A DNA stretch of 64,000 bases from Ornithodoros turicata (GCF_037126465.1 NC_088202.1:124386123-124450122), one strand, 5' to 3'. Shown: positions 46,961-58,477, counted from the stretch's first letter. A program made the numbers and translations. Notes: generated by a model from the sequence alone, not told the origin.

Positions 46961-48716
46961 TATAACATGTTACATTATATTGTAATTTGTAGTTATACAG
47001 ACAGTTGTATATATAACTGTGTGTGTAACCACGCATTTCTAAAGAGAGCTATGTTCCGACAATAATTGTGTGACCATCAGCATTTGAGCCGAATATCGAT
47101 CGCGTGGATTGAGCAAGAGGGTTGCATTAGCGTCCCCGGGCAATATGAGAGAAACATACGATTCGGCGATGCTTCTCCGCGTGGTCATTCCTCCAATTAC
47201 GCAGTGTCCCGAAGAGCTGTCTCCCGGTGAAAGCCCTCTGGGAGGCTGTCACGCTCTGCGTCATGGGGATGGGGATAATTCGCTCGCCCCGAATCGTCTA
47301 CACGAAGAGGACCCAAGGTGACGACGCTATTGATCGGCAGAGAGAACCTGTGGAACCCCCTTCCAACGTCTGCGTACCCGAAAACCGATGGTGACGCGTC
47401 ACATCACGAAACGCGTAATAGTATTGTTTGATGTCTATAGCAGAGCGGCGGTATTGCAAGTGCACTAAACGTGACGACGTTGCTACGCCACCATAATGGC
47501 ACATGACCCGCGACTGGCATTGCAATGCAATTAGCCATAACCAATGTCTACGCGATTCGAGCGCCAATAATATTCGAAACGGAATCACCGAAATACCATT
47601 CATTAAATTTTGTGTACATATTGACTACGTATTACACTGTGACTGTAATACTCTAATCGCATCCTGCCATGATTCTATTCAAGGGCACACCGGGTGCCTG
47701 TACATCGCTTTGTTACAGACTATCATATAGGTAGCACGCGCCAGAGTTTAGTATGACTAGTAGTATGACGTAGGGTTCGTTGATGTCTTTCATGACCTAA
47801 CTACACGGAACGGACGGGAGCTGCCCGCGACGCCGCTTCGATACCACTGTAATGTTTAGTGGAAGTATGTGATCAGTAAAACAATAATTATCCTAACCAA
47901 GCGTAACAAAAATAGGAGTATGTAGCTGAACAAAAAGGAAGAGTCGTCAAGCTGCTTGTGGAGAAAAGCGTAACGCCTTATAACTTGACGTCGGCAACAT
48001 GTCGCTGAGCTTGAGGAAAAACACATATGGACAGAACGCAACACGAACAGAAGACAAGGCTCAAACTTTGTCTTGTGCATTCGTTCTTTTATATATATAT
48101 ATATATTTTTTTTTTGTTCCCGACGTCAGGGTCATATGTTGCCAACGTCAGGCATACACCAGCTCGCTTGTATAATATTGCATTTATGTTCAAGTTGAAA
48201 ATATTGCAACTGTGACAGTACCGACACCATAGCTTAGCGCATTGAAACCGAAATTATGGTCTCGCGTTGTTCATTTTTTATTTTTAGTAAGGTGTAGCGA
48301 TGGTAAAAAGGGGGACACTTATTAGTCAGCGCACGCATGTAGTTTGTTGATTGCACGTGTGCGGCCCTCTGTCTCTATCTCTGCGATTTCCATGCCCATG
48401 ATTCCCGCTCATTATCACCAAAATAAAGTTCTTACCCGCGCACGATAGTTTTTTTTTTTTTAATTGGTGTTACATGTAGTACGACAATCAATCTGAGCAT
48501 TACATTGCATTGCGTTGTAACGCTAAATGCACATAGGCTACAATTGGCCACAGGTTGTCGTCGGTTCGCAAACTGTTGTATTCTCGCATGTTATCAAGCA
48601 TTATTTATTAAAAATGTTCTCGAAATAATTAGAGTGTTTGGCTAGAACGAAAACGGTCATGCACGTACCTCAGTTTACTTAGTCCGTGCGAGGATCAATT
48701 GACAAACACGTAGAAG
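46961..48716. other. unrecognised sequence
   Basis: A 70-codon plus-strand frame at 47109-47321 (PITQCPEELSPGESPLGG) is not recognised. (TA)n at 48090-48103. No supported gene. Confidence 0.4.
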
Positions 48717-48717
48717 A

Positions 48718-50264
48718 GTAACAACAACAACAACAACATAGATGAATGGATGATGATGATGTGGGATGTTTCCCTGCGCTGAGTGCAGGACCCTACCCCA
48801 TTCCAAAAAGGTTCACATGACGAGGGAAGGAAATCCCTACAGTTCGTGAAGGAGGCCGGTGGCCCTCAGAAAGGAAAGAAGAGCGCCAAGTGCACGGCAC
48901 TGGTGTCCAGGGTTACTCCATGGGCCGAGAACTTTGCAGATGTTGAATGGCCTCTGATCCAGCATTTCAAGTTGAGATTTAAAGGCCCGTCGCTCGCGTA
49001 CGTACTGGCTGCAGTCTTCGAGAATGTGTCGGATTGTTGCCGGTAAACCACAAGTTGTACACAGCGCCGTGGTGCTGTGGCCCAGCCTATATCGGAGTGC
49101 AGGGGTGAATGCGACGCTAAGTCGTAAACGACGCACTAGAGACGTAAAGAGGCGAGCGAAACCGCTTGGCATGTCAAATGAAAGCGTTGGGTCAACAGCA
49201 TACAGAAGCGACCACCGGGTGATGTCATGACACCATTCCTGATGGGCCCAGGGCGACGTCAAAGCGGACAAGAGGGAGCGCCTATCTCCATTCGAAAGTA
49301 TGATTGAGACTGCTGAGCGGCGATGGTGAGCTGCAGCAGCTGCCCGATCCGCTACCTCATTGCCTCTTATTCCAATGTGGCTAGGGACCCACTGGAGGGT
49401 GAGCCGGTGGCCGCTGTCTTCTAAAACCTTGAGTGTCGTCAGGATGTTCACTACCACCGGAGCCAAGGAGCCACGGATGCCCATGTTGTCTATGCACTGC
49501 AGCGCTGCCCGCGAATCTGTGTAAACCACCCAGAGGCGGGGGTGGTGATCCAAAATAGACCTTAGGAATAGCAGGATGGCATACAACTCCGCAGAGGTGG
49601 CCGAGGTGCGGTGCGATAGGCGGAACCCACGTGAAATTGACTCCTCTGGGATTACAAATGCCGCAGATGAGCCGCCTGTAGTGGAGGAACCGTCCGTATA
49701 TGCAGCGGTTTGGTTTCCGTATGTAGCGTCCATCCACTCCAGAGTAGCCTGCTTGAGGACTGGAGCAGGGGTTTGGCTCTTCCGCCCCTTGATCCTCGGG
49801 ATGTGAGACAAGATGGATGGTTTCGGCAGTGTCCATGGCGCTACTGAAGAAGCGGATGGGGCAACAGTGAAGGCAGGTATATGGACCGTTAGTTCTTGCG
49901 CACACTGTGCGATTTTGCTGCGGTTTCGCTTACGAAGCTTCTGTACCAGTGGGTGACGGCGATGGTGAGCGCGCAATCGCAAGTAGTGGCGGAAAGTTTC
50001 TCTCTTGCGGAGGACGCCAATTGGGAGTTCCCTGGCCTCGGCTACCACCATCCTCGTCTCAGCGCAACGCGGAACGCCAAGACAGGTCCGCAAGCTGCGC
50101 GCCAAGACGCAACGAAGCTTGTGTTCGGACGTCCGTGATAGTCCGTGCAACACAGGAAGGCTGTAGACTACTGAGCCACGAACAAGCGCTTTGTGGAGTG
50201 CAAGAAGGTCCCGCTCAGTACATCCCCAGCGCAAGCCGGCAAAGTGACGTATCACATTTCCCCA
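48718..50264 (-). mobile_element. 5'-truncated I-superfamily LINE
   Basis: Minus-strand retroposon keeping the end of reverse transcriptase, RNase H, zinc knuckle and 3' UTR. After the stop at 48837 the UTR reads 'ggaatggggtagggtcctgc' and 'gggaaacatcccacatcatc', ending in (TTG)n at 48737-48721. It is cut off at its 5' side near 50264, close to an LTR end at 50323. Confidence 0.85.
48837..50264 (-). pseudogene. LINE ORF2 C-terminal part with RNase H
   Basis: The open frame formally starts at 50354, but the LINE portion begins near residue 31. Numbering from that Met: reverse transcriptase tail about 41-120 (RWGC..RDLLALHKALVRGS, SLRTCLGVPRC), then a linker. RNase H follows with catalytic D221, E256, D280 and D336 plus H326 in SHIGIRGNEVAD. 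The zinc knuckle is C432, C435, H443, C448. The terminus is GPWSNPGHQCRAL...FLRATGLLHEL. RNase H removes the RNA strand during target-primed reverse transcription. The frame is uninterrupted over about 475 codons, so the insertion is fairly young. The endonuclease and catalytic reverse transcriptase (FADD-type) are missing. RNase H presence points to the I/R1/LOA-type superfamily. Confidence 0.88.
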
Positions 50265-50322
50265 ATGGTAAACAAGAGTAAACAAAATGCAACAAGACTC
50301 AAAGAAACGTAACAGATCGCAT

Positions 50323-50487
50323 TGTTGTGTTGCTGGGTATGTGATGAGAAGCACGCACCTTCAGATTCACGGTATACTCTTTATTCCGCCATCTTGATAA
50401 TCTCCCCTGGTTGCCAGCACAGAAATCGGGGCAGGTCGTAAGGACGTGGATAATACAGTGACATAATAGTGCAGGTAATATATGACA
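50323..50487 (-). repeat. short LTR, minus strand
   Basis: On the minus strand it starts TGTCATATATTACCTGC after a polypurine tract (aaggtggagggggaa). It contains 'ggaataaagagtatacc' (poly(A) signal) and ends AACACAACA. It is 165 bp and pairs with 50818-50984. Confidence 0.75.
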
Positions 50488-50565
50488 TTCCCCCTCCACC
50501 TTATATGTAGAAACGATTTCTGAAAGAAATATAGGTGAAAACACAAATGGATAACGCGAGACAAC

Positions 50566-50772
50566 AAAAGGTTCTAAAGTCACAGCTCTCCCTCTTGCAG
50601 CTCTAGGTATAGTTGAGCCTCTCTGGTGGCACACCTCTTGAACTTCTGATGGGGTACCGGTTGGGAGAACCAGAGTCCTGTGCGGTAACACCGTCGTGGT
50701 GTCGATCATCATCTGGTGGATCGTTACTGGTTTGGTTTTGTGGGTCGTCGCGTTATCCATTTGTGTTTTCAC
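50566..50772 (-). pseudogene. possible retroelement pol/gag terminus upstream of the minus LTR
   Basis: The minus frame from 50772 reads TPSEVQEVCHQRGSTIPRAA then RAVTLEPFV, similar in feel to the arginine/proline-rich end of LTR-element pol. It lies directly upstream of the polypurine tract and LTR. Family not assigned. Confidence 0.35.
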
Positions 50773-50817
50773 CTATATTTCTTCAGAAATCGTTTCTACA
50801 TATAAGGTGGAGGGGGA

Positions 50818-50984
50818 ATGTCATATATATTACCTGCACTATTATGTCACTGTATTATCCACGTCCTTACGACCTGCCCCGATTGGTGTGCTGGCAACCA
50901 AGGAGATTATCAAGATGGCGGAATAAAGAGTATACCGTGAATCTGACGGTGCGTGCTTCTCATCGTATACCAAGCAACACAACA
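50818..50984 (+). repeat. short LTR, plus strand
   Basis: TGTCATATATATTACCTGCA...AACACAACA, 167 bp, preceded by the same polypurine tract (50801-50817). About 70 bp of the same internal sequence from 50747 also matches. It is the inverted partner of 50323-50487. Confidence 0.75.
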
Positions 50985-51224
50985 CGCATAAGCATACAAC
51001 ACGGATTAATAATACAAGGCACAAAGCATGTTCTAATATCCTTTTACTATGATCCTTGATGTGAACGGCGCGCTCGGTCCTGCGTTGTCGCGGTCGAGAC
51101 GCTCACCCCGGTGAACTTTTGCGGTGCGCTCGCACATTCTGTGGTGCAATCGTACCGTTTCCTTTCTTTTTTCTTTTCTGCTTTGGGGTGTACCGTCTTT
51201 CTTTCATTTCTTTTTTTTTTTTGG
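50985..51224. other. unrecognised sequence
   Basis: Pyrimidine-rich near 51150-51225. No supported gene. Confidence 0.4.
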
Positions 51225-51305
51225 GGGGGGGGAGCAGAATTCGCTTGCGCGAATTCAACCTCCCCTTGTTATTTTACCAACCACCACCACCACCACCACC
51301 TCCTT
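51225..51305 (+). repeat. G-run/GAATTCAA repeat, copy 1
   Basis: G run, 'gagcagaattcgcttgcgcg', 'aattcaacctccccttgtta', then (CCA)n. Related copies at 51585 and 52180. Confidence 0.5.
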
Positions 51306-51584
51306 TTACATAGCCCCGTCCTCCTGAGAAGCGTCGTCAGCAATACTGATGTCAATGAGAGAGACATTCAGCACTGCGTGTCAGCAGCCACAGCGCATGG
51401 GGTGTGCGTCGCACTATTCTTATTGTGTCCCTCAACTAGCCTTTTTTTTTTTTTTTCAGAGGTGTGCGTTGGAGTCAGTTTATTAAGACCGTGTGATTCA
51501 TTGTGCGCTACGTTAACCTGTGATTTGACCTTTGGTCGATAGTTATCGCGAAAGCGGCGAGTTTCTTTTTTCTATTTTTTTCCC

Positions 51585-51690
51585 TTTGGAGGGGGGGGGG
51601 TCTGTTTATGGGAGTAGCCGAATTTGCCGTGTGACGAATTCAATCTCTCCCTATTTTTGTTCCGTCAACATCAACATCAACATAAACGCG
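51585..51690 (+). repeat. G-run/GAATTCAA repeat, copy 2
   Basis: G run, 'ctgtttatgggagtagccg', 'aatttgccgtgtgacg', 'aattcaatctctccctattt', then (CAA)/(CAT) words. Confidence 0.6.
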
Positions 51691-52179
51691 CACACAGACC
51701 TCCAATAACTCTCTTGCGCACAAGCACATATAAACAAATAATATAAGCAGAGACGGGCGACGTAATCAGACGCCAACGTTCGTTCTGATTTGTGTACGTT
51801 AGTCGTCGTGAGGTTGGGCTTCTGGGAAGGACACAGGCTGCACCGTTTACATTCATGACATCTACCTTCCTATTTAGACAACTGGTATTCACGTAACGTA
51901 CAATGCTGGTTTCTTAATTAACTGAATTCAGCATCGTCTTCGCACTTCCGGGCTGAAATTTATCATTACTTGTATCTTGCCGTGTACATAGAACCGAAGG
52001 TCGTTTATATCTGATATGGCAGCAGTCTTTGAATATATGGCTACCTGCTGCGTGACATGCGGTGGGGATTAATAGTGTTTCCCATTGTTTCTGGCGCAGC
52101 TTCGTAGTATCTTTCTTTGTTTCGTCTTTGTTTCTTTTTTATTTTTATTTATTATTATTTATTTATTTATTTATTTTGC

Positions 52180-52276
52180 AGGAGGGGATCTGTATATGGA
52201 AGTAGCCAAATTTGTCGTGTGGCGAATTGAATCTCACCCTATTATTTTTTTCGCCAACATCAACATCGTCGCAGCA
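52180..52276 (+). repeat. G-run/GAATTCAA repeat, copy 3
   Basis: 'ggatctgtatatggaagtag', 'ccaaatttgtcgtgtggcg' and 'aattgaatctcaccctatta' align well with copy 2. Preceded by T/A-rich DNA. Confidence 0.62.
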
Positions 52277-52351
52277 TAGCTTCGCGTATGGTTTTGCCTG
52301 AATGGTCTGTGAGGGCACGCTCCGTCGGTGGCATACAGTATAAAAATTAAC

Positions 52352-52445
52352 GAGGTGGGATATATTTATTAGAACAGAAAAAAGAAGGAGGAAAGGTAAG
52401 CCAAGCGGTATGTCTGCTTGTTATTCAAAAAAAAAAAAAAAAAGA
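52352..52445 (+). repeat. GGGGATATATTTATTA repeat, copy 3
   Basis: 'ggtgggatatatttattaga', 'aggaaaggtaagccaagcgg', 'gcttgttattc' then an A run. Confidence 0.7.
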
Positions 52446-53094
52446 AGAAACCGAAAGGAAACAATCTGGCAACAAAGGATAAACTAACAAAAGGTGAAAG
52501 AAGGATGATATAGATTGAAGACAAATAAGATTTGAAAGAAGAAAAAAGTGAGAGTATGTGTATGAGGGTGAAAGGTGAGCGTGGGGGCACTGATGAATTA
52601 ACGGGGAAGGCAAATAAATATTACTTACCGAGCAGTGAAGCCAAACACTTCGAAAAAGATGCAAACCGTGTGAATTCTGTCTTGGTGTTCATCATCTTCA
52701 ACAACAACAACAACGGTCGATTACATAATGCAAGAGTGACTGATGGCTCCTTAGTCTTAACAGTTCGCGCGGAAAATAATACGCAACAGGCTCGGTGCAC
52801 TGAAGCGTGCATCTGCATTGGACGCAGTTTTCTGTACATATGACAAATATATAATTGCAAATAAATTTTCCGAAAATATTACATATTCCGAATTTCGTTT
52901 ATTATTTACCTTATCGCGTGTATTGATGTGGTCAAACATTGTGCATCATCATATATTCACCAGTTTTAGTTAGAAACTATCGTGTTTATATCTCTTGGCT
53001 GACATTTTTTGAAAATGTGCATTCTCCGTCCTCGTTCTTGTGTGACGTCACAGGCACAGGACTTGCAAGCAATGATATTGAGCTCATTCAGCTC
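52446..53094. other. unrecognised sequence
   Basis: A purine-rich block follows the repeat. No supported gene. Confidence 0.4.
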
Positions 53095-53190
53095 CGGTGA
53101 GAGGTGGAGGGTGGGAGGGGATATGTTTATTGTGAAGAATAATAGAAGGAAAAGGTAACCATACATAAGTCGGCTTGCTCCTGTACATTG
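53095..53190 (+). repeat. GGGGATATATTTATTA repeat, copy 4
   Basis: 'gggaggggatatgtttattg', 'gaaaaggtaaccatac', 'gtcggcttgctcctg'. The most diverged copy. Confidence 0.55.
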
Positions 53191-53320
53191 GTGACTGACA
53201 TTTTATAACTTCCAGAGCTTTTTTCGGAAGGAACACGTGGCTGAACGTGAGGGGCCCACTGAAGATGTTGCCAAACAGTGTAAGGTGCGCAGTACGTCTA
53301 CTTTTACGATTTCTTCGTGG

Positions 53321-53422
53321 TAGTGGAGTTGATGGAACTGCTTGTCGTATTCGGCCGTGCTCAGGCGGGCAACGTCACGACGGGGGAATGTGCGTCCTGG
53401 GCCGACTTCACCGGGATGCAGA
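53321..53422 (-). mobile_element. 3' half of a tRNA-SINE, minus strand
   Basis: The reverse complement reads 'gaagtcggcccaggacgcac', 'attcccccgtcgtgacgttg' and 'cccgcctgagcacggcc', then 'agcagttccatcaactcc'. Head missing. Confidence 0.7.
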
Positions 53423-53599
53423 TTATGCAGATATGGTTTGACTCGCCTTACGCGGGGTTGCTGCATATTATTATTCGTTCTTAATACAGAAAAGTACAGG
53501 TCCAACTCCTGCTTATAAATACAGATAACGCGTATCAATTTATGTTATAGTAATTTATCTTGTCATTGTTATATTCAACTGTTATTGTTTGTGTCAAAA

Positions 53600-53830
53600 T
53601 TGCTTGGTCCCCGGCCAAATCCAGCCCACCAACGCTCTGCCCTCGAAGCTCTCTTGACATTTTTTTGCCACCATAGGACTTCGATCCTTATTCTGAAGGG
53701 GCTCATTATTTCATTCCCACTTTACCACAAGCAATGGGGTAGAGTATCGCCTCTGGTGAAACTCCCGAATCTCCCATGAAACTCCCATGACACTCCCAAT
53801 TCGTCATCTCAAAATAAAGTTGCTGTTGGT
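53600..53830 (+). pseudogene. LINE ORF2 terminus and 3' UTR relic
   Basis: LLGPRPNPAHQRSALEALL (53600-53665) aligns with GPWSNPGHQCRALGALL of the 48837 LINE. The last residues are lost. Downstream 'gcaatggggtagagtatc' matches the LINE 3' UTR, ending near 'aataaagttgctgttggtgt'. Confidence 0.65.
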
Positions 53831-54369
53831 GTTATTGCTATAGAATAGAATGGAGGAAATATTTAGGGTCACAAAAAAGTAAAACCTATATATAAGTGGG
53901 ATATAATAACCGAGTCAGAAAATAATGTCCTACGGATGTCCATCGGATATACTTTCACGGAGATACGGACATCCGCAGAATAATGAAATTCCTCCAGCGG
54001 AGATACTACGGAGATCCACTTGGCCGGGCTTCGAACTTCCTACGAACGTGCACTTTGCGGTCGTAACCAGGAGATACGGACAGAAACAGGAGCTCTCTGG
54101 GATGTAGCGTGTATATCGAGCGCGTGTTACTTTTTTATTTTTCAGAAGTCAGTATACGCTTTGGAGTAAAATACAAAACGTGTTTCCGCCATTTTTTTAA
54201 CATCTGCCACCGTCGCCGGTCGTTTCACTTTCTGTTGCTCCGCTTTGCTTCCCATGAGGGAAAATCAGCGCAGCGTTTAAAAAAAACAACAAATAAATAA
54301 ATAAATAAAAAAGAAATGAAAACAAAGAAGAAACAGCAACAAGAGATTGGGCCACTCAGCCGAAATGCT
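53831..54369. other. unrecognised sequence
   Basis: (AATA)n at 54290-54310. No supported gene. Confidence 0.4.
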
Positions 54370-54384
54370 TTGGAAATGAAGTTG

Positions 54385-54538
54385 TATTGTTGACTCTATG
54401 AGATGAGCCACAAAAGATTGTGTACTCATCTTCCTAAGCTTTCCCTAACCATTCATCCCGCTTGTTACCCCACTTGTTATTCGTATCTCGCCTATTTCTA
54501 TCCCTGAGTCAACAACTGAGACAAGTTGCTTCCTAAGC
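54385..54538. mobile_element. 'TATTGTTGACTCTATGAGAT' repeat, copy 2, with 15-bp direct flanks
   Basis: A 154-bp insert flanked by TTGGAAATGAAGTTG at 54370-54384 and 54539-54553. It is homologous to 39840-39995. The long duplication fits target-primed insertion, but no poly-A or microsatellite tail is seen. Confidence 0.65.
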
Positions 54539-54553
54539 TTGGAAATGAAGTTG

Positions 54554-55185
54554 CATTCACTTCCAAACAGGGAACAGACACTGTCCATTGGTGTTCTCGC
54601 GAGCTTCTACACATTCGAGGGCCCTGGTCGCCTGTGAGTCGACATGAAGGGTGAGCTGTCTAAGTTTAATTCGATTGCGTGCACAAACAACGGCGAAATG
54701 AGAAATTGTTTGGCGTATTAAGTCGACGTAGAGGTAATGTCTCTGTTTCTTACTCATGTAGCTTGAGAAATTGAGTTGGTTCATGGAAATCCGAATTTCT
54801 GCAGTGCTACATCGTCCCGCGTTTCTCTCTCTCTTCAAATACATGATCCGTACAGCATCCCATCACGGAGCTGATTCGGACAATCCGTGAAACGACCGCA
54901 ACATGACCTCCTGTGGATATACGGCTACGGATATCCTTCTATAAATATCCGAGGGGAGTCCCACGGAGGTCAGTTTTCGGATATGGACATTGGGATCTAT
55001 TTCGGACGTCCGTAGGAGATGGTGTTCATTTCTACTCCAAACCGTGTGTTCTAGCCCGGAAATCTGAAGGGCCTTTCATACATGTAACGATGTGATATGG
55101 GCCCTCTGTTTTTCGGCTTTGTTTTTCTTTTGTTTCGATTTTTAAATCTGGGTAAAAATCGGGTGTTATCTCAGGAACCATAAAA
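54554..55185. other. unrecognised sequence
   Basis: No supported gene or repeat. Confidence 0.4.
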
Positions 55186-55955
55186 CAGGGTGATATCGGG
55201 TGGAAAAGTAGATCTTCGGGTGAAACAAAAGAAGGGGAGATTTTGCCATTACTTCTGAGCTCTTTTATCAAATTTAATTCGCATGAAATTGAATTTTCCC
55301 AATTGATCTCCGAAATTTGCCAAGTCAACCTCACGTTTTTTGAACGGAAACAGAAAGCCCACGTCGGATTTACTCCACTGCATTGTAAATTACATTCCCT
55401 ACTGCTTTGGTAATAGCTGGAAAAAATACGCGAAAAACGTCGTTGCGAGGCTCGAAAATTGTCGGCGGTGCTGACCCACCGCTTCCTGTTTCCTTCTCAT
55501 TCTTCTTTCAGATAACTTTGCCTTGTAACCATGCTGCAGTTATCAACAGAAGCTTGGATAAGGGGGAAAGTGAATGGCTAATGTACATGGCCTCCTCGCA
55601 TCACTTCTTTCGGAGACCTAAGCATGTCTCCAAACTACGCTTTTCGCAATCTTATATGGCGGCTGTTACCATTGTATTAGTGAACGTATTTCCCAACAGA
55701 ATGGAGTAGATCCGTCATAGGCTTTCCCTTTCCATAAAAAAAAAAAAAAAAGAAGAGAAGACAACGTAACGTTGACTTTGCAAGTTTCGGAGTTCAATAG
55801 GGGTCATTCAATTTTCCGCGAATAAAATTTGATAGAAGTGCTCAAAAGTCATTGCAAAATTTCCCCCGAGATAAATTGCGTGGATCCCATAGTGTTCAGA
55901 GAAGTAGATTTCTTAATATCATTTTTTTTTTTTTTACATTAGGTGATACACCCTG
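55186..55955. mobile_element. long-TIR MITE, CAGGGTG type, third copy
   Basis: The right end CACCCTG is followed by TA. Inner arms about 55250-55345 and 55755-55850 are inverted copies ('tatcaaatttaattcgc/tatcaaattttattcgc', 'tccgaaatttgccaagtcaa/tccgaaacttgcaaagtcaa'). The left end (cagggtgatatc) is less certain and lacks a TA flank. Confidence 0.6.
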
Positions 55956-56074
55956 TATAGTTGAGAACATCAGCCACCTCCATGGACAGGTATCGTATTT
56001 GTTTATTATTTATGTTGTGTTTGTAGAACGATGCCTATGCAACCCACACTCGTTTGCAGAATAAGTCGCGAGGA

Positions 56075-56190
56075 CAACAACAACAATTATTGATGCTGAC
56101 GATGAGATGGGGTGTTTCACCGCGGCGGTGCGGTCCCTACTCCATTGCACGTGGAACATTATATGAAGGAAGGAACTCGCGAGGACAGTG
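56075..56190 (-). repeat. LINE 3' UTR tail fragment
   Basis: The reverse complement reads 'gcaatggagtagggaccgc', 'gcggtgaaacaccccatctc', 'atcgtcagcatc', then (TTG)n. It has the same tail as the 48837 LINE. Confidence 0.6.
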
Positions 56191-56592
56191 CGCAGAGCGA
56201 CCCAAAAACTCGTTGAAAGCATATATTTGAACAATATTTGCGCCAAATAGCGTCTCTTCTACTAAACACAGCGCTGTTTATTTTCTCCGCTGCTTTCCCT
56301 CTGTAGTTTTTGATAGCCCAATAGGTGACTAATCAAGGAATGGGGTTGTTTCTGTTCCAGGGAACTGTATAACACGTGCACCGTATAGGCAGGACGAGCA
56401 CATCTGACTCTGGGACAACGATAAAAGAAAACAAACACAAGCGCTTAATACCAACTGAAACGTTAATTAGAAAGTGACACCCCTTTTCACAGTCGCATGA
56501 GGGAACGCGAGAAGAGGAGGTGGAGTCACGTCCGCCACACACAGCTGTGAATGCGCGACATGCTTCCTGCCTATGATGTATGATCAACTATA
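56191..56592. other. unrecognised sequence
   Basis: No supported gene or repeat. Confidence 0.4.
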
Positions 56593-57426
56593 CAGGGTGT
56601 TTCACCTAAAGTGATAAAGAATTCTAACTGGCGACATACTCGCCGAAGGATTGTGGGACTTTCGACAATTACCTTCTGGAAACTTTTGCCACCATCGAGG
56701 AAGACTTTGGACAATTTTTAATTGCGGGAAATTAATTTTTTTTCGATTGAACTTTGAAAATGGCAAAGCGAACCTTAATTTTTTTTAACAGAAATATGAA
56801 GTCATTTACTGATAACCGCAGACCCAACAAAAACTATGCACAGTATCGCAACAGAAATAGTCGAGAGAAAAAAAAAGGTACAGTTTCCGCTTTAGGCCCG
56901 CCTGCTTGATTGTCGCAAAGAAGGGCGCACGGAAGATGCGGGGAGAGGAAGAAGTGCTCCCGCCTCTTGTTTTACCTTTCTTCCCCCGTTTTGACCTTGA
57001 TGCTGGTGACAACCATCTTATCACAAAGAAAACAAAACAGCCGTCTTATCACAAAGAAGGCAAAACAAATGAAGGCGGGGACACTTCCTCCTCTATACGC
57101 ACGTTTCGCGCGCGCTTCTTTGCGACAATCAAGCAGGCGGGGCCAAAGCGTGACTTTTACAATTTTTTTTTTAGATATTGTGCATAGTTTTTGTTGGGTC
57201 TGTGTTTAGCTGTCGAGGACTTCTTATTTCGGGAAAAAAAAGTGAGGTTCGCTTGTCAATTTTCAAAGTTCAATTGACAAAAATAAATTTCCCGCAATTA
57301 AAAATTGTCTAAAGCCTTCCTCAATGGTGGCAAAAGTTTCCAGAAGGTAATTGTCGAAAGTCCCACAATCCTCCGGTGCGTACGTCGCCAGTTACAATCT
57401 TTTATCACTTAGGGTGAAGCACCCTG
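56593..57426. mobile_element. long-TIR MITE, CAGGGTG ends, TA target duplication, second copy
   Basis: Ends CAGGGTGTTTCACCTAAAGT and CAGGGTGCTTCACCCTAAGT (reverse complement), TA on both sides. The arms pair for more than 250 bp ('acttttgccaccat', 'ttgcgggaaatt', 'gacccaacaaaaactatgca', 'gcctgcttgattgtcgcaaa'). The 834-bp element contains no transposase. Confidence 0.85.
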
Positions 57427-58477
57427 TATAGCTGAGCTCAATGTTTTAGACACGTACACCGTTTACCTTGCTTCACCGTGTATTATTTCTGCTTTCACGT
57501 AAACACATAGAAAGACCGTGTCAAATACCCCGTCTTTAGCGTATGTGCGATATTAGACTACGCTCGATATCTGTACGCCCTCTTGCTGCGTTAGGAGAAC
57601 GAGAGGAACCCAGGAGAATAGAGAGGAAGAGGAAGACAAATAATAGACTAAAATTGTGTGAAAACTACAGAAATCATGGCGAAACAAGAAAAAGAAAAAA
57701 AGACACGAGCGACACAGACAACACAATACAGGCGATTGAGTTGACGGTGTCGTTTGCGTTCTCCCCCTTTTCGCCGTGATTTTTGTTGATCCTAACCCAC
57801 TTGCTCGCACTACCGCTCTTCTGGATCGTGTAAAATGATGCAGAAAGGACAAGTTGATAAGTCAATTAAAAAAAAATACTGAGAAATTGCAACGTAAAAA
57901 CAAAACAAAAAGAAAACAATCCTGAAACAATACAGAAAGGACAATCCTGTATCTTTCTGAATAGATCATAAGAAAGTTCTGTTGCTTGCATTGACGGTGC
58001 AAGTAGACGGTATACTTGCAACATGTATACCACTCTGAGGAAATCGTTTAAGTAGTCCAAGTAAAACTCGGAAATGTGTTGTTGTTACACCGTCCACTGT
58101 TAGCCGAACAATATTTTTTTTTAGAGCAGAAAAGACATGTTCCTCTTCTGTTAATTTCGCGTTGGATTTGCTTTTCGAAGAAGTAGAAAATATTGTATAC
58201 TTTATGACCTCCGTTAAACAGGAAGGCGTAAAGAAGGTGTGCGAACCGTTCAAACAATGGCAGTCATCGAAAAGCCAGAACAGCGGCGGGATTTGATCCA
58301 CGCATGTCACGATTACCGGTCGGGCACCTTGACCAATTTGACCACGACTTGCCTGGGAGCCTCCCTGATAAGGAGTAACGAATTGGCTCTAATATATAGA
58401 GCTTCTAACTCGTTCTCGGCTGTTCCGCCACCTGGCACTTTCATCCGCGTGTACAGGACAAGTAGTTCCCACGGGGG
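57427..58477. other. unrecognised sequence
   Basis: No supported gene or repeat; A-rich near 57866-57920. Confidence 0.4.

Noticed and set aside
50265..50354. N-terminal 30 codons of the LINE frame
   Set aside because: They read through the LTR end and flank; resemblance to LINE begins only at about WGNVIRHFAG.
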